The notes: generated from the letters alone by a model not told the origin. Positions 1-8,526 are shown, counted from the stretch's first letter. The stretch is DNA of 64,000 bases from an uncultured Gammaproteobacteria bacterium (GCA_951828235.1 OX639965.1:2894129-2958128), one strand, 5' to 3'. Numbers and translations are program-made.

Positions 1-318
1 GCCGCTCTGGTCGCAGCGCAGGCTGAAGCTCATCTGTGTGTCCGACGCGGGAATCTTCAGTTCTTGCAGAAGCCGGGTGAATTGCGGGTAATTGGCCTCG
101 TTGAAGACCATGAAGCCGAGGTCCGCACGGTATTCCCGGCCAAAGCGCTCGAATTCGAGCGTGCGCGTATGTCCGCCCGGGCGGTTGCGCGCCTCGAACA
201 CGGTCACGTCATGGTCGCCATCCAGTTCCCTTGCGGCGGAAAGCCCGGATATTCCTGCACCTATTACGGCGATCCGCAGGCGGTTCCCCGGCCTGAGGCG
301 GGTCACTTCAACGTCCAT
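1..318 (-). CDS. NAD/FAD-binding amine-oxidase-like protein (COG2907), 3' end outside window
   Basis: The first 106 codons are present; the gene runs off the left edge. The start is the ATG at 318. A Rossmann motif for FAD, VIGAGISGLSAA, lies near residues 18-29, followed by a glycine-rich stretch (RPGGHTRT) and then FMVFNEANYPQFTRLL and MSFSLRC. These are typical of the COG2907 'predicted NAD/FAD-binding protein' family, which often sits with cyclopropane-fatty-acid or lipid-modifying genes. It is divergent from the fatty-acid desaturase at 389, which fits a lipid-modification role. The true substrate is unknown. The family assignment comes from recognised motifs and is fairly secure; the function is not. 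Confidence 0.8.
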   Translation of the reverse strand, partial: MDVEVTRLRPGNRLRIAVIGAGISGLSAARELDGDHDVTVFEARNRPGGHTRTLEFERFGREYRADLGFMVFNEANYPQFTRLLQELKIPASDTQMSFSLRCDQSG

Positions 319-323
319 CCGGC

Positions 324-329
324 TATAAT
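324..329 (+). promoter_or_regulatory. Possible -10 box for the desaturase gene
   Basis: A perfect TATAAT lies 60 bases upstream of the desaturase start, in the gap between two divergent genes. No convincing -35 box is seen 17 bases upstream, so this is a tentative call. Confidence 0.35.
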
Positions 330-388
330 TCGGAGTTCTCGCGCGCACCGGATTCAGGTGCCGGCAGCAAGGAGCCCGGGAGGATCAA

Positions 389-1258
389 TTGGCAACAACT
401 GCGACGCGAAAGGCGCAACATAAGGCTCGGGCAGTAATCATAGGCATGATTGCCTTTCACCTGGCTTGCCTGGGCGCCATTTACACCGGCGTGAGCAAGG
501 CGGCCGGGATAGTCGCAGGCGTGCTCTACTTCCTGAGGGCTTTCGGCGTCACCGCGGGTTTTCACCGCCTGCTCGCCCACTCCTCCTACAGCGCATCGCG
601 TCCCGTGCGCTTCCTGCTTACTTTCCTCGGAAGCTGCGCCACCCAGGGCGGTCCATTGTGGTGGGCGTCGCATCATCGCCGCCACCATCGCTATTCCGAA
701 CGCGAAGGCGACGTGCATTCGCCTGTTCAGCGTGGCTTCTGGTATGCGCATATCGGATGGATGTGGGATGCGGTGTGCTTCGGGGGCAATTACGCAAACA
801 TCAAGGACTTGCACCGTTATCCGGAAATCCGGATTCTACAGAAAGGCTACGTTTTCCTGATCCTGGCCCAGGCCGCTGCCCTGTTCGGCCTGGGCGCGCT
901 GCTGAACTGGCTCAACCCGGGCCTGGGAACCAGCGGACTGCAGATGCTCGTGTGGGGATTCTTCATCAGCACCGTCGCCCTGTGGCACGCCACGTTCATG
1001 GTGAATTCGGTCTGCCACCTGTGGGGTACCCGGCCCAACCCGGCCGGAGACGGCAGCCGCAACAACTTCCTGGTGGCCCTGCTGACACTCGGCGAGGGCT
1101 GGCACAACAACCACCACCGCTGGGCCTATTCGGCGCGCCACGGCCTGCGCTGGTGGCAGCTCGACATCACCTGGCTGGGCCTGCTGCTGATGAAGCAACT
1201 CCGACTGGTGCGCGATCTGCGCTTGCCCGCAAGAAGGGTCGCAGCCGCGCAAGCCTGA
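389..1258 (+). CDS. Acyl-CoA / fatty-acid desaturase (membrane di-iron)
   Basis: This integral membrane desaturase is expected to insert a cis double bond into a fatty-acyl chain using a di-iron centre. All three histidine boxes of the delta-9 acyl-CoA desaturase family are present: HRLLAH at residues 59-64, HRRHH at 96-100 and HNNHH at 239-243. Hydrophobic segments flank them, for example about residues 15-50 and 150-200. The length of 289 aa matches the short bacterial members that lack a cytochrome b5 domain. I chose the TTG at 389 because a purine-rich site (GGGAGGA) lies five bases upstream and no better ATG fits. It is divergent from the COG2907 gene and convergent with the DUF4166 gene. 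Confidence 0.92.
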   Translation: MATTATRKAQHKARAVIIGMIAFHLACLGAIYTGVSKAAGIVAGVLYFLRAFGVTAGFHRLLAHSSYSASRPVRFLLTFLGSCATQGGPLWWASHHRRHHRYSEREGDVHSPVQRGFWYAHIGWMWDAVCFGGNYANIKDLHRYPEIRILQKGYVFLILAQAAALFGLGALLNWLNPGLGTSGLQMLVWGFFISTVALWHATFMVNSVCHLWGTRPNPAGDGSRNNFLVALLTLGEGWHNNHHRWAYSARHGLRWWQLDITWLGLLLMKQLRLVRDLRLPARRVAAAQA

Positions 1259-1259
1259 T

Positions 1260-1280
1260 CGGCCTCCCCGTTCGAGGCCG
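1260..1280. terminator. Hairpin between convergent genes
   Basis: CGGCCTC and GAGGCCG form a perfect 7-bp stem around a 7-base loop directly after the desaturase stop codon. There is no T-run, so it may act as a weak bidirectional terminator or simply an RNA 3'-end stabiliser. Confidence 0.35.
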
Positions 1281-1313
1281 GGCCACGCAATCCCGGCAAC
1301 CGCACAACCCACT

Positions 1314-3005
1314 TCACTGGTCCGGTGGCTGCAGGTAGCCCTGGTACCGAATGACAAAGCCTGCCAATGGAAGACGGACCTCTACATCAAACCAGAATCG
1401 ATTGTCTTTCTCGAATTCGTAAGAATCTCCGCGGGGCGCCAAACCCCGCGGCAGCGGTATTCCGAAGAAGCTCCATCTGCGCATCACCAGGTTCATCCGG
1501 CCGCCTTCCGGAATCAGGGCCATTCCGAACACCAGGGGACCGAACCGCTCGCACAACAAGTGCTCGAAGCGCCCGGATCCCGCCGTGAAGGCGCTGGAGA
1601 AGACCTGGCCTCCGAAATCGCGCGTCCACTTATCGTAATTCCCGAAGCGCTCGAACGTCACCGATACAGGCACGTCCTTTCCGGCAGCAGGAAACCGCAT
1701 GATCCATGCCAGCATTCGCGCCAGCACTCTCCTGCCCCGCGTGATGGAAGCCGTGCCGCTGATCGTCAGCTTAGGCCCTGCCCCGTGCACGTCCCTCAGA
1801 ACGGCGGAAACTGACTGCCAGGCTGTCCCAAGAATCCGCGCATGCAGGCATCGACCGTCGGATTGCGCGTAATGTCGTGTGCCAAGGAAGACAGGCCGGT
1901 TCGCGAATACGCGCCTGTAGTCGGACAGCTCCAGTTCCGCCGTCGCAGACCGGGCGCCAGCGTCGGGCGGGCGGCCATCCAGCCAATTACGGACGATCGC
2001 CTCCACCGCCATCGAGGGAATGTAGAGTCCGTGATGGCCTTCCGCCAGGAGGTGCCCCGAGCGGAGGACGCTGGCTCCGTCCGCATCCGTGCCGTTCACC
2101 TCAACGAACATGCCGCCTCGATGTTCGCCCCAACGGACGCTGTTGGCCGTGGCGTGAATGAGCCGCGCCAGCGGCGCCAGAGAAGGAACCAGTCCCATTT
2201 CCACGAGCCGCGCAAAACCGCGCAGCAAGAAATGTAGAATCGCGGGCTCCGGGGCTGCGCCCATCCAGACGTTCCGCACTTCGGGCCACTCATCGGCCAG
2301 CAATTGAAGGTCCGGCACGTTGACCAGAGAGAACTTGCGCGGAAACAGCGCCACTTTGCCCGGCGGTGCAATGGTGAACCGCCTTGTTTCCCGCAAGGCG
2401 CGCGCGCTTTGCTCGCGGCCTTGCCGCCGTAGCGGGATTCCCTTGCCCGCGTAACCTGCAATGGCACGGATCACGTTGTACCCGACGCCGGCGTAGGGCG
2501 ATGGCGCAATCCCTCCCGTAATCGAATCAATGCGCCGGAAATCGGTTGTGAGATCGCGAACCATGGCGGCCGACAGCACGGGAAAGCTGCTGACGCCCGA
2601 CAATACCACCAGCCCCCTTGCTTTCGCCGCCGCATCAAACTGCCGGACTCCCCGAACGAACTCGGGGCTGTCCGCGAGATCCAGATAGTGTGTGCGCGTG
2701 GCCAGCGCGGCCTTGACCACGCGATAGGGATCCTCGCCGTATGCCTGAAACGGTCCGGACGCATCCACAACGATATGCGGATTGACCTTCTCGACTTGCC
2801 GGGCCACGTCCCGATCGCGGTCCACAGCCAGTGCTTCACGAGCGGCTCCGGGTGGAAGCGCGTGGCAGAGAGCCAGCGCGGCGGACTTGGAGCGGCCGGC
2901 GATTACAAGACCGATTCGCTGTTCGCGACAAAGCAATTCGACCAGTCGGCCGCCAAATGTGCCGTAACCCCCGATGATGAGCAAGCGGAGGTGCTGGTTC
3001 TTCAC
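1314..3005 (-). CDS. Saccharopine dehydrogenase-like NAD-binding protein with C-terminal DUF4166
   Basis: The protein is 563 aa and starts at a GTG. The N-terminal half is a Rossmann fold with a GGYGTFGG dinucleotide motif at residues 12-19, followed by the DASGPFQAYG stretch typical of saccharopine-dehydrogenase-like proteins. The C-terminal third (from about residue 375, VFLGTRHYAQ) looks like DUF4166, including the FERFGNYDKWTRDFGG stretch. This two-domain architecture is known in proteobacteria but has no established reaction. It lies downstream of ccmI on the same strand with a 45-base gap that holds a small hairpin, so it could be read through from the ccm operon. The domain call is solid; the function is unknown. 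Confidence 0.8.
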   Translation of the reverse strand: MKNQHLRLLIIGGYGTFGGRLVELLCREQRIGLVIAGRSKSAALALCHALPPGAAREALAVDRDRDVARQVEKVNPHIVVDASGPFQAYGEDPYRVVKAALATRTHYLDLADSPEFVRGVRQFDAAAKARGLVVLSGVSSFPVLSAAMVRDLTTDFRRIDSITGGIAPSPYAGVGYNVIRAIAGYAGKGIPLRRQGREQSARALRETRRFTIAPPGKVALFPRKFSLVNVPDLQLLADEWPEVRNVWMGAAPEPAILHFLLRGFARLVEMGLVPSLAPLARLIHATANSVRWGEHRGGMFVEVNGTDADGASVLRSGHLLAEGHHGLYIPSMAVEAIVRNWLDGRPPDAGARSATAELELSDYRRVFANRPVFLGTRHYAQSDGRCLHARILGTAWQSVSAVLRDVHGAGPKLTISGTASITRGRRVLARMLAWIMRFPAAGKDVPVSVTFERFGNYDKWTRDFGGQVFSSAFTAGSGRFEHLLCERFGPLVFGMALIPEGGRMNLVMRRWSFFGIPLPRGLAPRGDSYEFEKDNRFWFDVEVRLPLAGFVIRYQGYLQPPDQ

Positions 3006-3020
3006 GTTACTTTTCTGGAT

Positions 3021-3038
3021 GAGGGCGGGGACGCCCTC
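3021..3038. repeat. Short GC-rich hairpin of a REP-like type
   Basis: GAGGGC and GCCCTC form a 6-bp stem in the gap between ccmI and the DUF4166 gene. The core GGGACGCCCTC recurs in the gaps at 8590-8606 (opposite strand) and 55858-55877. Whether this is a true repeat family or GC-rich coincidence cannot be settled from three copies. Confidence 0.35.
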
Positions 3039-3050
3039 TCTCCGGGGGCG

Positions 3051-4055
3051 CTAGGGCTGATAAACGAGTTGGAGCTCCAGGGGGCCCTGCCCCGCCTGCC
3101 AGGCGCCCTGCGCCTCGTAGTCGCCGGCGCCGCGCGTGGTCTGGCCGCTGGCGGACAGGCGGGCGGTTATCGCCAGTTCCGGCTGATCGGAGATCTTTGC
3201 CCCGGGGAGCATGGCGTCGGCGTCGCTCAGCCCGACATCCAGCGGAAAACCGGGGCCGTCAACTCGCTGCGCAGCCAGCGGAGGGCCAGCCTGGCCAGGT
3301 ATGCGTGCGACGACGAACAGGACCGCGCCCGGCGGGGGAGACGCCGGAGGGCCCAGGCTCAGGCGAAGCGTCACATTGCCTGCCTCGGCCGAGGCTTCAG
3401 CGGCTCCCGCTCTGGCTCCAAGGCGATTCAGTTCGCCCTCGACGATGGCCCGCACCTCGGGCGTGACCGGGCCTTCCAGCATCGCCGTCCATCGCTGCAC
3501 GGCAATTATGTCCTGGCCCGTCGCGCTGGCCCGCAGGCCGCCGTACCAAAGCCCCTTGGGGTTCGACGGATCCGCGGCAAGCACCTGCTCGACCATGTCG
3601 CCCGCGTCCTCCAGCAGGCGCTGTGGATTGCCCAGTATCATCGCCTCGGCCTTGCCCATGAGTGCGTCGATGTCCTGTCCGCCGGTCAGGTCCAGCACCC
3701 GGTCGAAAGCCTGCACGGCCTCGGGATAACGCTCAACCTGGGCATAGGAGGCACCGAGCAGCATCCAGCCCCTCGGGTCCTCCGGCGACGCTTCCAGCCT
3801 TGCGCGCAAGGGCCCGATCAGCTCTTCCACCGTCGCAGGCGAACCGTCCTCGCCGGTTTCAAGGCCCGCATGCCCCCACTCGTAATTGCTGGACTGCAGG
3901 TAAATCAGCGCGGCCAGGACCGGAATCAGCAGGCAGGATGCGGTCAAGGCCGCGGTGCTGGCAGGTTTGCCGCGGTCGCGCCACAGAGCCGGCGCAACGC
4001 AGGCCAGCGCCGCTACGGCCAAAACCACGCAGACTACGGCGAAACCGGCTACCAC
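3051..4055 (-). CDS. ccmI: Cytochrome c maturation protein CcmI (TPR apocytochrome chaperone)
   Basis: CcmI holds unfolded apocytochrome c and presents it to the CcmFH haem ligation complex in the periplasm. The 334-aa product has two N-terminal membrane segments (about residues 3-24 and 37-54). A TPR region follows (about 80-190, with GWMLLGASYAQVERYPEAVQAF-type helices), then a C-terminal beta-rich domain. It is shorter than many CcmI proteins of about 400 aa, but the three parts are recognisable. It starts at a GTG 16 bases after ccmH and is the last ccm gene. The start could lie a little further downstream. Confidence 0.88.
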   Translation of the reverse strand: MVAGFAVVCVVLAVAALACVAPALWRDRGKPASTAALTASCLLIPVLAALIYLQSSNYEWGHAGLETGEDGSPATVEELIGPLRARLEASPEDPRGWMLLGASYAQVERYPEAVQAFDRVLDLTGGQDIDALMGKAEAMILGNPQRLLEDAGDMVEQVLAADPSNPKGLWYGGLRASATGQDIIAVQRWTAMLEGPVTPEVRAIVEGELNRLGARAGAAEASAEAGNVTLRLSLGPPASPPPGAVLFVVARIPGQAGPPLAAQRVDGPGFPLDVGLSDADAMLPGAKISDQPELAITARLSASGQTTRGAGDYEAQGAWQAGQGPLELQLVYQP

Positions 4056-4071
4056 GACTCAGCTTCCAGCC

Positions 4072-4479
4072 CTATTCCTCATCGGGAATAGGCATTTGCA
4101 TACGGCGCCGAATGACCAGCGCTATTGCGCCCAGCGCCAGCAGCACGATCACGCCCGGGCCGATCCACAGCAGCAGCGTATTGGGCGCCAGCCGGGGCCG
4201 GTAAAGGGCGAAGTCGCCATACCGGTCCAGCAGAAACTGTTTTACATCCCCCTCGCTTGCGCCCTCTTCCACCATGCGGCGCAGTTCGCGGCGCATGTCC
4301 CTGGCGAGCGGCGCATCGGAATCGGCCAGGTTCTGGTTCTGGCAGACCATGCAGCGCACTTCCTCCAGCAGCTTGCGGTAGAGGCTCTGCTGTTCCGCGG
4401 TCTCAAGCGGCGCTTCCGTGTCCACGGCGGTGGCGGTCGCCGCCACCAGCACAAGCAGAACTGCAGCCAGTTTTCTCAT
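4072..4479 (-). CDS. ccmH: Cytochrome c maturation thiol-oxidoreductase CcmH
   Basis: CcmH reduces the apocytochrome CXXCH cysteines and helps CcmF attach haem. The 135-aa protein has a signal peptide (residues 1-18) and the family motif RCMVCQNQN with redox cysteines C43 and C46. A three-helix bundle follows, then a C-terminal membrane anchor (about 103-122). This is the short CcmH/CcmL form, with the TPR part encoded separately as ccmI. Its ATG overlaps the ccmG stop codon by four bases (ATGA), so translation is coupled. Confidence 0.95.
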   Translation of the reverse strand: MRKLAAVLLVLVAATATAVDTEAPLETAEQQSLYRKLLEEVRCMVCQNQNLADSDAPLARDMRRELRRMVEEGASEGDVKQFLLDRYGDFALYRPRLAPNTLLLWIGPGVIVLLALGAIALVIRRRMQMPIPDEE

Positions 4480-5021
4480 GGCGTATTGCCCTCAAGCACC
4501 GGCAGGAACACCTCCGCGAATACGGCGCCGTCGAGCGGGCCCACGTGCCGATACAGCACGATGCCGTCGGCGTCGATCAGAAAGGTTTCCGGCGCCCCGT
4601 AGACACCCCAGTCGATTCCCGCGCGGCCGTCGGCATCCACGGCGATGATCCGGTAGGGATTGCCGCGCAGTTGCAGCCATTCCAGGGCGTCGGAGTAGCC
4701 GTCCTTCCAGTTCAGTCCGTACAGCGGAGCGCCGGCGCGCCCCAGCGCCATGAGGAACTCGTGTTCGACCAGACAGCCGGAACACCAGCTTGCCCAAACG
4801 TTCAGCATCCAGGGACCTTCCTCTACGTCCTGCAACGCAAAGGTGGCGTTCGGGTCCAGCAGCTCCGGCAGCGAGAACTCCGGCGCCGGACGCCCGACAA
4901 GCGGCGACGGCACCAGGCTGGGGTCGCGCCCCAGGCTGACGGCGAAGAAATACACCATCACCAGCAGGACCGCGCATGGCAGCAGCAGAAGCCAGCGTAT
5001 CCGCTTGCGTTCCCCGCTCAC
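4476..5021 (-). CDS. ccmG: Periplasmic thioredoxin-like CcmG/DsbE
   Basis: CcmG is a membrane-anchored thioredoxin fold that passes reducing power to apocytochrome c. The 181-aa product has one N-terminal membrane helix (about residues 9-28), then VGRPAPEFSLP. The active site WASWCSGC has cysteines C80 and C83, and a cis-proline loop GAPETFLID follows. The dipeptide between the cysteines is Ser-Gly, without the proline common in CcmG (for example CPTC). The GTG start overlaps the ccmF stop codon (GTGA). The family call is secure from fold motifs and position. Confidence 0.93.
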   Translation of the reverse strand: MSGERKRIRWLLLLPCAVLLVMVYFFAVSLGRDPSLVPSPLVGRPAPEFSLPELLDPNATFALQDVEEGPWMLNVWASWCSGCLVEHEFLMALGRAGAPLYGLNWKDGYSDALEWLQLRGNPYRIIAVDADGRAGIDWGVYGAPETFLIDADGIVLYRHVGPLDGAVFAEVFLPVLEGNTP

Positions 5022-6949
5022 GGCTCATCTCTCCCGGGTGCGGCCGGCCGGTAGCGCCGATCCGAGATCGCCAGCAGTCCGCCCAGACCCATGATCAGGG
5101 CCCCAAGCCAGATAAACCGCACCAGCGGCTTGACCTGCACGCGAACGCTCCAGGCCCCCTCGCCGATCGGCTCACCGAGCGCGACAAACAGGTCATGGCG
5201 CCATCCCGCGTCGATTCCCGCTTCGGTCATCGGGCTCTGCTGCACTTCATACACGCGTTTTTGCGGATAGAGCGTGGTGACCGGCCGGCCATCGCGCGAA
5301 ACTCGTACGATGCCCTGCGCGGCCCGGTAGTTAGGGCCCTGGACGTCCTCGATCCGATCAAGCTGGAATTCGTATCCGGACACTTCAAGGCTTTCGCCCA
5401 GGGCCAGGCTACGGTCGGTCTCCACTCCCCAGGCGGAAACCACGACGATGCCCAGCGTCGTAACGCCCAGCCCGCAATGCGCCACCTGCATGCCCCAGGT
5501 CGAACGCCGTGGCATTGGACCGCGCCTGAGCAGCCAGGCAACCGGGTCGCGCAGCGCCGAGGCAATGACCCATACGGCGATGAGTATCCCGATGCCTGTC
5601 AGTATTCCCGCAAATCCGTAAGCCGCGACCGTGAGGACGATTCCTGCAAGAACCGCAACGGCGGCGGGTACCCTTAGCTTGCGCCCCCAGGCGGCGGTAT
5701 CGGTCGCCTTCCAGGAAGCGTGCATGCCCGCGCCCACCACCAGCAACAGCGGCAGCATGGGGAGAATGAAGACCAGGTTGAAATACGGCGGTCCCACCGA
5801 GATCTTGCCCATGTCCAGCGCGTCCAGCGCCAGCGGGTAGAGCGTGCCGAACAGCACCAGTACCGTGGCGGCGCTGAGCAGGACCGTGTTGACCAGCAGC
5901 GCGGACTCGCGTGAAACCAGCTTGAACCCGGTCTGCGGATTGGTGGCTGCGTTCCTGAACGCGTACAGCAGCAGCGCGCCACCCATCACGATCGCCAGGA
6001 ACACCAGAATGAAAAGCCCGCGCGCCGGGTCGCTGGCGAAGGCATGCACCGACACGAGCACGCCGGAGCGGACCAGGAAGGTGCCGAGCAGGCTCAGACC
6101 GAAGGCGGCGATCGCCAGCAGCAGCGTCGTGTTGCCGAAAAGTCCGCGGCGCTCGGTTACCGCCAGCGTATGTATCAGCGCTGTCCCGGCCAGCCACGGC
6201 ATGAACGAGGCATTCTCCACCGGGTCCCAAAACCACCATCCGCCCCAGCCAAGCTCGTAATACGCCCACCAGCTCCCCAGGGCGATGCCTACCGTGAGGA
6301 ACATCCAGGCCGCTGTGGTCCACGGGCGCGTCCAGCGCGCCCAGCGCCGATCCAGCCGCCCGCTCAGCAGTGCGGCAATCGCGAAAGCGAAGGGCACGGC
6401 AAGCCCCACGTAGCCCATGTACAGCAACGGGGGGTGTATCGCCAGGGCCGGATCCTGCAGCAGCGGGTTGAGGTCGGCGCCGTCTGCCGCCGCCGGAAAG
6501 AGCCTCATGAACGGGTTGGAAGTAAGCAGGATAAACAGCAGAAAGCCGATGCTTACCAGCCCCAGCACGCCGAGGACCCGTGCTCTCAGCACCTGCGGCA
6601 GCGTGCGGCTCGCCAACGCCACGGCCGCCGTCCAGGCACTCAGGATGAGTTGCCAGAGGACCAGCGAACCTTCGTGGGCGCCCCATATCGCCGCGAAGCG
6701 GTACATGGCCGGCAGCTTCAGGTTCGAGTGCAGGGCCACGTATTGGACGCTGAAGTCGTGACGGAAGAAGCTGACCGCCAGCATGGCGAACGCCAGGGCG
6801 GTAAACGCAAGCATCCCCAGGGCGCAGGGCCGGGCCACGTCCATCCAGCGGGCGTTGCCCGCATGCGCCCCGGCCAGCGGGAACACGGCCAGCGCTATCG
6901 CCAGGCACAAGGCGAGCGCCAGGCTGATCTGGCCGATTTCAGGAACCAT
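5018..6949 (-). CDS. ccmF: Haem lyase subunit CcmF
   Basis: CcmF is the large membrane protein that attaches haem to apocytochrome c together with CcmH and CcmI. The roughly 643-aa protein has many hydrophobic helices and the diagnostic tryptophan-rich motif WGGWWFWDPVENASFMPWL, which belongs to the haem-handling WWD family. The ATG at 6949 gives the usual N terminus MVPEIGQISLALAL; a GTG two codons upstream (6955) is the alternative. A 184-base gap to ccmE holds a long palindromic repeat, the largest spacing inside the ccm cluster apart from the insertion sequence. Confidence 0.96.
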   Translation of the reverse strand: MVPEIGQISLALALCLAIALAVFPLAGAHAGNARWMDVARPCALGMLAFTALAFAMLAVSFFRHDFSVQYVALHSNLKLPAMYRFAAIWGAHEGSLVLWQLILSAWTAAVALASRTLPQVLRARVLGVLGLVSIGFLLFILLTSNPFMRLFPAAADGADLNPLLQDPALAIHPPLLYMGYVGLAVPFAFAIAALLSGRLDRRWARWTRPWTTAAWMFLTVGIALGSWWAYYELGWGGWWFWDPVENASFMPWLAGTALIHTLAVTERRGLFGNTTLLLAIAAFGLSLLGTFLVRSGVLVSVHAFASDPARGLFILVFLAIVMGGALLLYAFRNAATNPQTGFKLVSRESALLVNTVLLSAATVLVLFGTLYPLALDALDMGKISVGPPYFNLVFILPMLPLLLVVGAGMHASWKATDTAAWGRKLRVPAAVAVLAGIVLTVAAYGFAGILTGIGILIAVWVIASALRDPVAWLLRRGPMPRRSTWGMQVAHCGLGVTTLGIVVVSAWGVETDRSLALGESLEVSGYEFQLDRIEDVQGPNYRAAQGIVRVSRDGRPVTTLYPQKRVYEVQQSPMTEAGIDAGWRHDLFVALGEPIGEGAWSVRVQVKPLVRFIWLGALIMGLGGLLAISDRRYRPAAPGRDEP

Positions 6950-6987
6950 GGGCACAGCCTTTCCGGGGAGCGCCTATGCGCTGGCGA

Positions 6988-7097
6988 GCCGGGCATCTTG
7001 CCGGCTCCTTCCGGGAGTTTGTGAGCCAGGGATGGCGGAACAAAGCTCCATGGATGGATTCATGCGGCTCCCGGAAGGAGCCGGCAAGATGCCCGGC
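6988..7097. repeat. Long palindromic repeat, copy 1
   Basis: The arms 6988-7017 and 7068-7097 are a perfect 30-bp inverted repeat around a 50-base loop, lying between ccmE and ccmF. A second copy lies at 57064-57196. The two share the inner 11 bp of the stem (CCTTCCGGGAG and its complement) and most of the loop (including ACAAAGCTCCATGGATGG). The outer 19 bp of each arm are unrelated between copies yet self-complementary within each copy. No gene is seen here. See findings. Confidence 0.85.
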
Positions 7098-7133
7098 GAA
7101 CATCGTAAGTTGTGTTCTATGCAAGGGAGGGCG

Positions 7134-7580
7134 TCAGGGGAGGGAAGCGTCCGGGGGGTGTCCCCGTTCTTCCAGCATCTCCGCGACTTCCGGCGGCATG
7201 TAGTTCTCGTCGTGGCGGGCGAGGACTTCGTCGGCCTGGAACAGGCCGTCCGCGCCCACCGCACCGTGGGCCACCACGCCCTGCCCTTCGCGGAACAGGT
7301 CCGGCAGGACGCCGGCGTAGGCCACGGTAATGGTGCGATCCAGGTCGGTCACGTCGAAACGCACTTCCAGCGAACCGGGCGTGCGACGCACGCTGCCGCG
7401 CTCAACCAGGCCGCCAACGCGCAGGCGCCTGCCTTCAGGCGCCTCGCCCGCGGCAATCTGGGTTGGCGTATAAAAATAAAGCATGTTCTGCTCGAAAGCG
7501 GTCAGCACAAGCGCCGTCGCCGCCACCAGGCAAACAAGCCCGCTGGTCATCGCCACCATCCGCCGCCGGCGCGGAGTCAT
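7134..7580 (-). CDS. ccmE: Haem chaperone CcmE
   Basis: CcmE covalently carries haem in the periplasm from the CcmABCD complex to CcmF. The 148-aa protein has an N-terminal membrane anchor (about residues 8-28) and a beta-barrel OB fold with RLRVGGLVERGSV. The haem-binding site is ARHDENYMPP, with haem-linking His123 and Tyr127. This is the bacterial HXXXY type. Its ATG overlaps the ccmD stop codon by four bases. Confidence 0.96.
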   Translation of the reverse strand: MTPRRRRMVAMTSGLVCLVAATALVLTAFEQNMLYFYTPTQIAAGEAPEGRRLRVGGLVERGSVRRTPGSLEVRFDVTDLDRTITVAYAGVLPDLFREGQGVVAHGAVGADGLFQADEVLARHDENYMPPEVAEMLEERGHPPDASLP

Positions 7581-7780
7581 GCGCGCGACTCCCGGGCGCG
7601 TGACACGCGCAACTCCCAGGCGCCCTCTTCCGGCGCGACATTCCGGTGCCGAATCTGACGATGCACGCCGTGCAAGCGCCGGCGCGCGGTCAGCATCAAT
7701 CCCGCCAGGATCGCAAACGAAAGCCCCACGCAGGGCCAGACAAACGCGCCGTATCCGCCCATGGCCAGAAATTCGCTCAT
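7577..7780 (-). CDS. ccmD: Small membrane protein CcmD
   Basis: This 67-aa product begins MSEFLAMGGYGAFVWP, with a single membrane helix (about residues 10-31) followed by a basic tail (TARRRLHGVHRQ). That is the standard CcmD pattern. CcmD helps release holo-CcmE from the CcmABC transporter complex. It overlaps both neighbours by four bases: its start overlaps the ccmC stop and its stop overlaps the ccmE start. The C-terminal extension after residue 45 is a little longer than usual. Confidence 0.9.
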   Translation of the reverse strand: MSEFLAMGGYGAFVWPCVGLSFAILAGLMLTARRRLHGVHRQIRHRNVAPEEGAWELRVSRARESRA

Positions 7781-8526
7781 GCGCCCACCGCCACCACGTC
7801 GCGCACCCAGCGGGCGCCCCGCTCGCGCAACAGCACTTCCGCCCGTGCCCGGGTCAACATAACCGCAAGGGAAAACAGCACCGCACCCACTATCATGACC
7901 AGCAGGGGCCAAAGCATATCCCAGGTAATCGCCGGCGCCGCAAGGCGGGAAATGGTCGGTCCCTGGTGCAGGCTGCTCCACCATTCCACCGAGAACTTGA
8001 TGATGGGCAGGTTCACTACGCCCACCACGGCGAGAATGCCGGCCGCGCGGTCCGCGGTCGAACGCTCCTCCAGCGAGGCGTGCAGCAGCATGTAACCCAG
8101 GTAGAGGAAGAACATCACCAGGACCGAGGTCAGCCGCGCGTCGCCCCAGCTCCAATACGCGCCCCACATGGGCTTGCCCCACAGCATGCCGGTCGCCAGA
8201 GCAAGCCCCGTAAACGCCAGGCCCACCGGCGCGGCGGCCGCGGCGATGGCATAGGCGAGCTTCATTCGCCACACCAGTCCGATCGCCGAGCCGATGGCCA
8301 TCAGGGCGTATAGCTGCATCGCCAGATAGGCGGCCGGGACGTGGAAGTAGATGATGCGGTAGGCATCGCCCTGCTGGTAGTCCGGCGGCGCAAGCAGCAA
8401 CCCCCCGAAAGTCCCGACGGCGATGGCCGCAAGACCCGCCCCAAGCATCCAGGGCTCGATGCGCGCCGCAATCCGGTAGAAATGGGGCGGCGAGGCAAGC
8501 TTGTGAAGCCAGTTGGGAAGTCGCAT
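7777..8526 (-). CDS. ccmC: Haem handling membrane protein CcmC
   Basis: CcmC binds haem on the outer face of the membrane and loads it onto CcmE. The 249-aa protein has about six membrane helices and the WWD-family motif in the form WGAYWSWGDARLTS, followed by VLVMFFLYLGYMLL. It is the first ccm gene downstream of the inserted transposable element, so ccmC to ccmI may depend on a promoter in or near that element. A TAAAAT-like sequence around 8572-8580 on the minus strand is a weak candidate. Confidence 0.95.
   Translation of the reverse strand: MRLPNWLHKLASPPHFYRIAARIEPWMLGAGLAAIAVGTFGGLLLAPPDYQQGDAYRIIYFHVPAAYLAMQLYALMAIGSAIGLVWRMKLAYAIAAAAAPVGLAFTGLALATGMLWGKPMWGAYWSWGDARLTSVLVMFFLYLGYMLLHASLEERSTADRAAGILAVVGVVNLPIIKFSVEWWSSLHQGPTISRLAAPAITWDMLWPLLVMIVGAVLFSLAVMLTRARAEVLLRERGARWVRDVVAVGA

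Noticed and set aside
7018-7067. Short minus-strand peptide (HESIHGALFR) encoded in the loop of both palindromic repeats
   Set aside because: The frame has no ribosome site and differs outside the core. The conservation is better explained by the DNA repeat than by a real peptide, though I note it in the repeat finding.
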